Shown here one piece after another: positions 59,785-64,000 of a DNA stretch of 64,000 nt. The notes beneath the pieces were generated by a model that did not search any database, was not told the DNA's origin, and saw only the letters and a list, made by a program, of their open reading frames with translations. The position numbers and the translations under genes are program-made. The DNA is from Christiangramia forsetii KT0803. Its GTDB lineage: Bacteria; Bacteroidota; Bacteroidia; Flavobacteriales; Flavobacteriaceae. The stretch lies in the NCBI RefSeq assembly GCF_000060345.1, contig NC_008571.1, positions 1,364,001-1,428,000 of the forward strand, written 5' to 3'. Every line of letters begins with the position of its first letter. The first letter of the stretch is position 1.

Positions 59785-60520
59785 AATCCTTGGTTTTAGT
59801 GGTTTTGAGGTTGTCCTGATTATGGAATGCTTCCTTTTTGATTTCTTTGTTTTCTTCGTTGAATAATTCGGTTCTATCCATCCAGTGGATCGCTAGGGCT
59901 TGCCAGTCCCTTACTTCGTTTCCATCACTTGTTTTCCAATTATTGGAGTGGTAATGATCAAAGAATTTTTTTCCTTCATCAGCATTAAATCCTTTTTCTT
60001 CAAAAAAAATTAAAACGGCCTGCCTGCCCTTTGGCTGTTTATGAATGTTTATTTGTTTAGTATTGTTTATATAAGGTACCAATGCCTGTCCACTGGCGGG
60101 ACGGTGCGGGTCCACAGCTTGTCCATTGACGGGATGGTGCTGGTACACAACTGGTTTATCTTTGGGACAGTACTGTTCCGCAAGCTGTTCCAATATGGGA
60201 TCGTAGTCTCCCGTAACCGGTTCATCAGTTGTCCCGATAATGGACATCTTAATTTTACTTCCCTTGTAAGGATTGTTGGATGGAAAATACGAGAGATAGT
60301 TCCAAGAGTCAAGATCTGTTATACAGCGATGATAGGTAGATTTTGAACCTATCTTGGCTACACGCATCAGTTCCCTACGGTTGACAAAAAATATATCTGC
60401 AAACCGATTACTATTCCATTCCTGAAATAGAGCCATATATAAACTAATATGCGTTGGGTTTAGGCGCTCGTCGAAAAAGAATTTTTCAAAAGCCGCGTTG
60501 AGTTGCTTAATATAATTCAT
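59768..60520 (-). CDS. Replication-initiation-like winged-helix protein
   Basis: A 250-residue protein whose N-terminus (NPTHISLYMALFQEWNSNRFADIFFVNRRELMRVAKIGSKSTYHRCITDLDSWNYLSY) is the helix-turn-helix of transcriptional-regulator or DnaD-like replication proteins on Bacteroidota elements. The C-terminal part (RQAVLIFFEEKGFNADEGKKFFDHYHSNNW...DWQALAIHWMDR) is the conserved second domain. The middle holds an 11-residue tandem repeat (GQA repeats, see 60079-60144). It lies 3 bases after the excisionase-like gene and overlaps the DnaC-like gene. Confidence 0.78.
   Translation of the reverse strand: MNYIKQLNAAFEKFFFDERLNPTHISLYMALFQEWNSNRFADIFFVNRRELMRVAKIGSKSTYHRCITDLDSWNYLSYFPSNNPYKGSKIKMSIIGTTDEPVTGDYDPILEQLAEQYCPKDKPVVYQHHPVNGQAVDPHRPASGQALVPYINNTKQINIHKQPKGRQAVLIFFEEKGFNADEGKKFFDHYHSNNWKTSDGNEVRDWQALAIHWMDRTELFNEENKEIKKEAFHNQDNLKTTKTKDYAQPL
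60079..60144. repeat. Two 33-bp tandem repeats inside the Rep-like gene
   Basis: The units 60079-60111 and 60112-60144 are about 79% alike and encode HPVNGQAV-like and HRPASGQAL-like peptides. They could be iteron-type binding sites or only a repeated linker. Confidence 0.6.
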
Positions 60521-60523
60521 CCT

Positions 60524-60808
60524 TTATAGATCAAAATTGTGTTTAACTCTGTTTTCATCCATGACCCGGTGGATCTCCTGGACATCATAGTAAATAATCC
60601 CACCTACCTTGGTATAGGGCAGGGTACCATTTATTCGAAGATTTTGTAAAGTACCCGGACTGATTTGAAGCAGGTCCATAACTTCGGAAGATTTCAGATA
60701 GCGCTTGAGTGTCCCGGAGGATTGTTTGGAGAGTATACTTTTTAATTCTTCGAGCAATTCCATTTTGAATTCTCGAAGATCGTCTGTGGTAATAATACTT
60801 GTTGGCAT
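60524..60808 (-). CDS. Excisionase-like MerR-type HTH protein
   Basis: A 94-residue protein with a C-terminal helix-turn-helix of the excisionase/MerR HTH_17 type (LKSSEVMDLLQISPGTLQNLRINGTLPYTKVGGIIYYDVQEI at about 40-82), common on Bacteroidota mobile elements. It may control excision or the replication genes that follow at 3-base spacing. Confidence 0.82.
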   Translation of the reverse strand: MPTSIITTDDLREFKMELLEELKSILSKQSSGTLKRYLKSSEVMDLLQISPGTLQNLRINGTLPYTKVGGIIYYDVQEIHRVMDENRVKHNFDL

Positions 60809-60933
60809 AATAGAACATTTTTAATAGAAAGGGACTACCAAATGGTTTAAGCTTTTTAATTGATAGCCCCTATCATGGTTTGACTTTCGTTCTACTAAAT
60901 TGGTACTGTTTGATGGATATTTTTCCCTATGGG

Positions 60934-61088
60934 TTTCGTAGTTACGAGAAAATTTAACATTTAATATCTATTGCTGTATTTTGGTCTTTTTTGGGGAAGT
61001 ATTGCTTAGAATTATAAACCAAACTAAAAGAAAATTGATTTTGTACGGCAATTCTTCGAATTTTCGTAGTAACTCGTAACTACGAAAA
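60934..61088. repeat. Inverted repeats between the excisionase-like gene and rteC
   Basis: TTTCGTAGTTACGAG (60934-60948) has a perfect reverse complement at 61073-61087. The right copy also sits in a local hairpin (TTTTCGTAGT at 61061-61070 with ACTACGAAAA at 61079-61088). RteC binds inverted half-sites near excision genes, so these are candidate RteC sites, or the hairpin may end rteC transcription. Confidence 0.6.
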
Positions 61089-61093
61089 GTTCA

Positions 61094-61945
61094 TTATTCA
61101 TCATCCTGGTTCATCTTAGCTTCCAAGCGCAGAATAAGATTATGAAGATATTTTGCTCTGGTGCCTTTGCGAGATTTAATTTCAGAATAGGTTTTGTAGA
61201 TATTCTCCAGTTTGATATTGAAGAAATCCTCAAAAGAAGAAGTGATTGTGCTGATATCTACAGTACCATGGTTAAGATCTCCATTGGCGTATAAGGCATA
61301 GATAAGTTCTACCAGTGAAGTTTTTGAACCTGACCACAGCATGACCTTATGTTTTTTATCCATCAAACCACTTTGTTTTCCCGGTCGTAGAGTTTCCATT
61401 GCTTCTCTAATGAAATGGATGAGCCGATACATAGCCTGGATCTTTGCCCATAGCATATCATGAGAGCTTGAAAATTCCGGATACTGGTAGTAATTGATCA
61501 TGGGAGTGAAAGGATAGTTCTTACGATGGTTCCTGGTAAAAAGCTGGTGATCCAGGTATTCATGCCCTTGTTCCATATATTGAACAAAATCATTGTTCTT
61601 ATAAAAGAACTTATTGATCTTACGTAGTTCCTTTTCAAAAAATCTAAACTGAAAGTTTTTGCCTGCTTTAGGCTTTCGGGTCTCACAGGATCGCACCTCT
61701 GAGAAATAGATGAGATAACTCATGGGGCAGGGTTTGATTTTTTTAAAGAATTCGATCTCTTCCGGGGTATTTTCAAAATCCTCTTTTTCTACTATTTCTT
61801 TTAATTTAGAGAGGGTGTGATTTGAAATATCAATCCCTTTATCCGCTTTTTTTAAGGGATGAGGAATTGGAACCACCGTAGTATTTAAACTATTGTGAAA
61901 CTCATGTATTACGTCATCAAACATCTTATTATTACCTTGAATCAT
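61094..61945 (-). CDS. rteC: RteC-like regulatory protein
   Basis: About 283 residues from the ATG at 61945; another ATG at 61924 is also possible. The RteC family pattern is seen in TPEEIEFFKKIKPCPMSYLIYFSEVRSCETRKP and the C-terminal HTH-like SLVELIYALYANGDLNHG. RteC is the transcriptional activator that turns on excision genes in Bacteroides conjugative elements. It is followed by inverted repeats that may be its sites. Confidence 0.82.
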   Translation of the reverse strand: MIQGNNKMFDDVIHEFHNSLNTTVVPIPHPLKKADKGIDISNHTLSKLKEIVEKEDFENTPEEIEFFKKIKPCPMSYLIYFSEVRSCETRKPKAGKNFQFRFFEKELRKINKFFYKNNDFVQYMEQGHEYLDHQLFTRNHRKNYPFTPMINYYQYPEFSSSHDMLWAKIQAMYRLIHFIREAMETLRPGKQSGLMDKKHKVMLWSGSKTSLVELIYALYANGDLNHGTVDISTITSSFEDFFNIKLENIYKTYSEIKSRKGTRAKYLHNLILRLEAKMNQDDE

Positions 61946-62024
61946 TAAAAAATAGTGTGGTAACGGGATCTTCAAATCGTTTGGTTTTATAAAGACTAGG
62001 TAAGGACCGCGATTACAATATCAA

Positions 62025-64000
62025 TTATGAAATTTCATTTCTCATCATATCCAATTGTTCTAACAGAAAATTATCGGAAGTTTGAATAAATGTCTGTTTT
62101 TCAATTATGGTTGCACCAAATTTTCGTTTTTCAAAGGAGGCGCTGAAACCTAAATCTATATTCTGAAAGTTTAAGTTCTTAGCCCTTTTTATGGTCTGAT
62201 GTAATAATTGACGATAGACCTGATACTCCCTGGCATAGTCATAATCCATTCCGATTAAATTGGGGACGTATATACCTTCTTTATTTTTGTAACAGAACAT
62301 TACACCGGCTATCTGCTTTTCCTTCTTAAGCTTTAATTCGATGAACTCCCAGCTTGAATCGGATGCCATATTTTGAAATACTTTCTTCGGATAGGTAAAG
62401 GTGTTTAATCCGAAATTTTTTGATTTCACATTTTTATAGAGTTCATGATAGATGTCAACTTTTTCAGGAGTAGGGGAATTTAAAATTGATATATGGAACT
62501 TATCCTCAAACGGCAGCACCTCTTTTCTGAAATGTTTTCGAGACCTGGAGCTTAATGTTTCAATAAATTCTTCTTCATTGTTCCAATCCAAATTATTAAT
62601 TACACAGGAATCTGGCATGGATACGGGAATATAACCCTCCTTTTGGAACAGTTCTGCTAAGGCTGTAGATTTTGAAAAATCACGCAGTACGGACATTCCG
62701 GTTCCCAGTTTTTCTCCCAGTGTCTCGATCCTTAATAAGAGTTCTTTGATAGCTTCCTCAGATTGTGAATGCTTGTGGTCTACATACAAATGACTGCCTT
62801 CGGTAAAGAGACATCCCATAGACAGTACTTTAGTGGTCATCGCATAGGGATTGGATTTCCTATCTTGCTCTATGGCTTTAGATACCGATTCAGGGGCAAG
62901 CATATCATTCTTCCATAAGCCACTTGTTAAAAATGTAGCTAAAACTGGATCATCCTTCTGATCTTTAATTATGAAATAATGGAACTTCCAGTTATGCTCT
63001 TTCTGTTCATTATTGGAAAAACATTTTTCCAGAAATTGAAGACCATTTTTATTAAGCATATTTTGACTTCCAAGAAGTTTATTCCATAAATCTGTATCTA
63101 TGTTCTCAATACTTTCGGCATAAGTCACTGATATATTTGAATCTGATTTTTCTTTTATTGTAGTAGGCTTCACGTTTATATTAAAAGCTTTGCCAACCCT
63201 TTCCAAAGTGTTATTCGTTGCTTTCAATGCTTTTTCATAATGAAACTCCATGGCATCCACCAGGGCTTTTATATCTTCTAATTCATTGTGGCAGGAAATT
63301 GTAATTCTTACTCCAGTATTTTTCACAGGAACCGCTGGAAATAATCCCAGATTTACAAAGAATCCATCATCCAGCATTCGTTTTACAAAATTATAGCCGG
63401 TGGCGGGTAAGCCCGTACCAATATAAAAAACCGGGGAGTCGTTCTTTGAAATTAAGGGTAGGTTGGTTTTTGCAAGAAGATCATTAAAATAATTTATCCG
63501 GAGCTGTAGTGCCTTTTGTAGTGAATAAATCTCCGAAGAAAGATGAATGTCTGCCGAAGCACTTGCCGCAGCAACAGCGCTGGGTTCAAGTTGGGCAGAG
63601 AAGGTGAGGGGGCCACCAAAATTTTTAATTTTTCTAAAGAGTTTTCGATCTGGACAGACCAGTACCGCTCCTGAGGCTCCAAAGGTTTTGCTTAAAGTGC
63701 CAAATAGTAAAATATTTTCCGGTAGTCCTTTTAGGACTTCCATTACATAGCCACTACCGTTATGACCCTTCCAGCTCATTCCATGCACATCATCAAAATA
63801 CAAGTGCAGCTGAGGATATTTTTCACAAAGGGAGATAAGATCTTCTATGGGGGCATAATCACCATACATGGAATAAACCCCATCTGCCATATACCATATT
63901 TTTTTAACCTTCCCGGATAATCTCTTTATTCGGTCTTCCAGCATGTCCATGGAATTATGGCGAATTAGGCTTACAGGTATACCTCTAATTTTAAGGAATT
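62025..64000 (-). CDS. PLP-dependent aminotransferase (AONS-like)/GNAT fusion, partial
   Basis: The frame is open to the window edge, so the N-terminus is missing; over 655 residues are visible. The first part is a class II-type PLP enzyme (VWYMADGVYSMYGDYAPIEDLI; LYFDDVHGMSWKG; and LFGTLSKTFGASGAVLV with the Schiff-base Lys), close to 8-amino-7-oxononanoate synthase or glycine C-acetyltransferase. The second (about the last 370 residues) is a BioF2-like acetyltransferase: SSRSRKHFRKEVLPFEDKF and DLGFSASFEKRKFGA. Such fusions accompany RteC on flavobacterial elements; the product is unknown. Confidence 0.85.
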   Translation of the reverse strand, partial: FLKIRGIPVSLIRHNSMDMLEDRIKRLSGKVKKIWYMADGVYSMYGDYAPIEDLISLCEKYPQLHLYFDDVHGMSWKGHNGSGYVMEVLKGLPENILLFGTLSKTFGASGAVLVCPDRKLFRKIKNFGGPLTFSAQLEPSAVAAASASADIHLSSEIYSLQKALQLRINYFNDLLAKTNLPLISKNDSPVFYIGTGLPATGYNFVKRMLDDGFFVNLGLFPAVPVKNTGVRITISCHNELEDIKALVDAMEFHYEKALKATNNTLERVGKAFNINVKPTTIKEKSDSNISVTYAESIENIDTDLWNKLLGSQNMLNKNGLQFLEKCFSNNEQKEHNWKFHYFIIKDQKDDPVLATFLTSGLWKNDMLAPESVSKAIEQDRKSNPYAMTTKVLSMGCLFTEGSHLYVDHKHSQSEEAIKELLLRIETLGEKLGTGMSVLRDFSKSTALAELFQKEGYIPVSMPDSCVINNLDWNNEEEFIETLSSRSRKHFRKEVLPFEDKFHISILNSPTPEKVDIYHELYKNVKSKNFGLNTFTYPKKVFQNMASDSSWEFIELKLKKEKQIAGVMFCYKNKEGIYVPNLIGMDYDYAREYQVYRQLLHQTIKRAKNLNFQNIDLGFSASFEKRKFGATIIEKQTFIQTSDNFLLEQLDMMRNEIS

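Noticed and set aside
1-64000. CRISPR array, tRNA or rRNA genes
   Set aside because: No regularly spaced repeats with unique spacers, and no cloverleaf or rRNA-like stretch was recognised on reading both strands.
1-64000. IS elements with DDE transposases
   Set aside because: All recombinases seen are tyrosine type; the DnaC/IstB-like ATPase at 59128 has no IstA partner, so it is not an IS21 element.

Overview
The window looks like an AT-rich Bacteroidota chromosome or large plasmid, most likely Flavobacteriaceae. The grounds are TAnnTTTG-type promoters, the TraE-to-TraN conjugation set peculiar to Bacteroidota, a BfmA/BtgA mobilization protein, RteC, and many small metal-binding lipoproteins of flavobacterial style. 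Species cannot be given from the sequence alone. No rRNA, tRNA, CRISPR array or IS transposase was seen.

Layout. 1-2.8 kb: the end of a TonB-dependent siderophore receptor and a PepSY membrane protein (iron uptake), then a broken tyrosine recombinase. 3.3-10.1 kb: minus-strand metal genes, namely a small lipoprotein, an HMA protein, an outer-membrane barrel, a MerT-like protein, a Csp/DUF326 copper-storage protein, a thioredoxin-like protein, a CsoR/DUF156 regulator, and a mercury operon (ArsR regulator, MerTP fusion, FAD disulfide reductase, GDCCVxC protein). 10.5-11.8 kb: a thiolase. 11.9-31.0 kb: a plus-strand copper/silver resistance cluster with a CusA-type RND pump, its outer-membrane and adaptor proteins, an HMA-AraC fusion regulator, three DUF3347 domains, a P-II-like protein, an SDR, an SPW/VKOR membrane protein, a multicopper oxidase, an SCO1-like protein and a CopA-type P-ATPase. 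31.3-35.6 kb: two bacterial-PH-domain membrane proteins and a sulfur/persulfide pair.

36.4-64 kb is a conjugative element: ssb, a radC-like gene split by a three-recombinase (RIT) element with 30-bp perfect terminal inverted repeats, a structured noncoding segment that is a good oriT candidate, bfmA, the relaxase, the VirD4-like coupling protein, an AbiE toxin-antitoxin pair, a minus-strand tra operon (traE, F, G, I, J, K, M, N and a lipoprotein), a cell-wall amidase, a three-gene defence-like cassette, replication/regulatory genes, rteC, and a PLP-enzyme/GNAT fusion that runs off the right end.

How it fits together: a mobile element, or several joined ones, carries mercury and copper detoxification plus stability and defence cargo. 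Three minus-strand metal promoters share a C-rich block inside a 22-bp spacer, which suggests one regulon for the CsoR-like repressor encoded there. The best candidate for an undescribed system is the cassette at 54165-59004: an Eco57I-like DNA methylase, a separate PD-(D/E)XK nuclease and a HEPN/RES-type NAD-consuming protein encoded in one tight operon.
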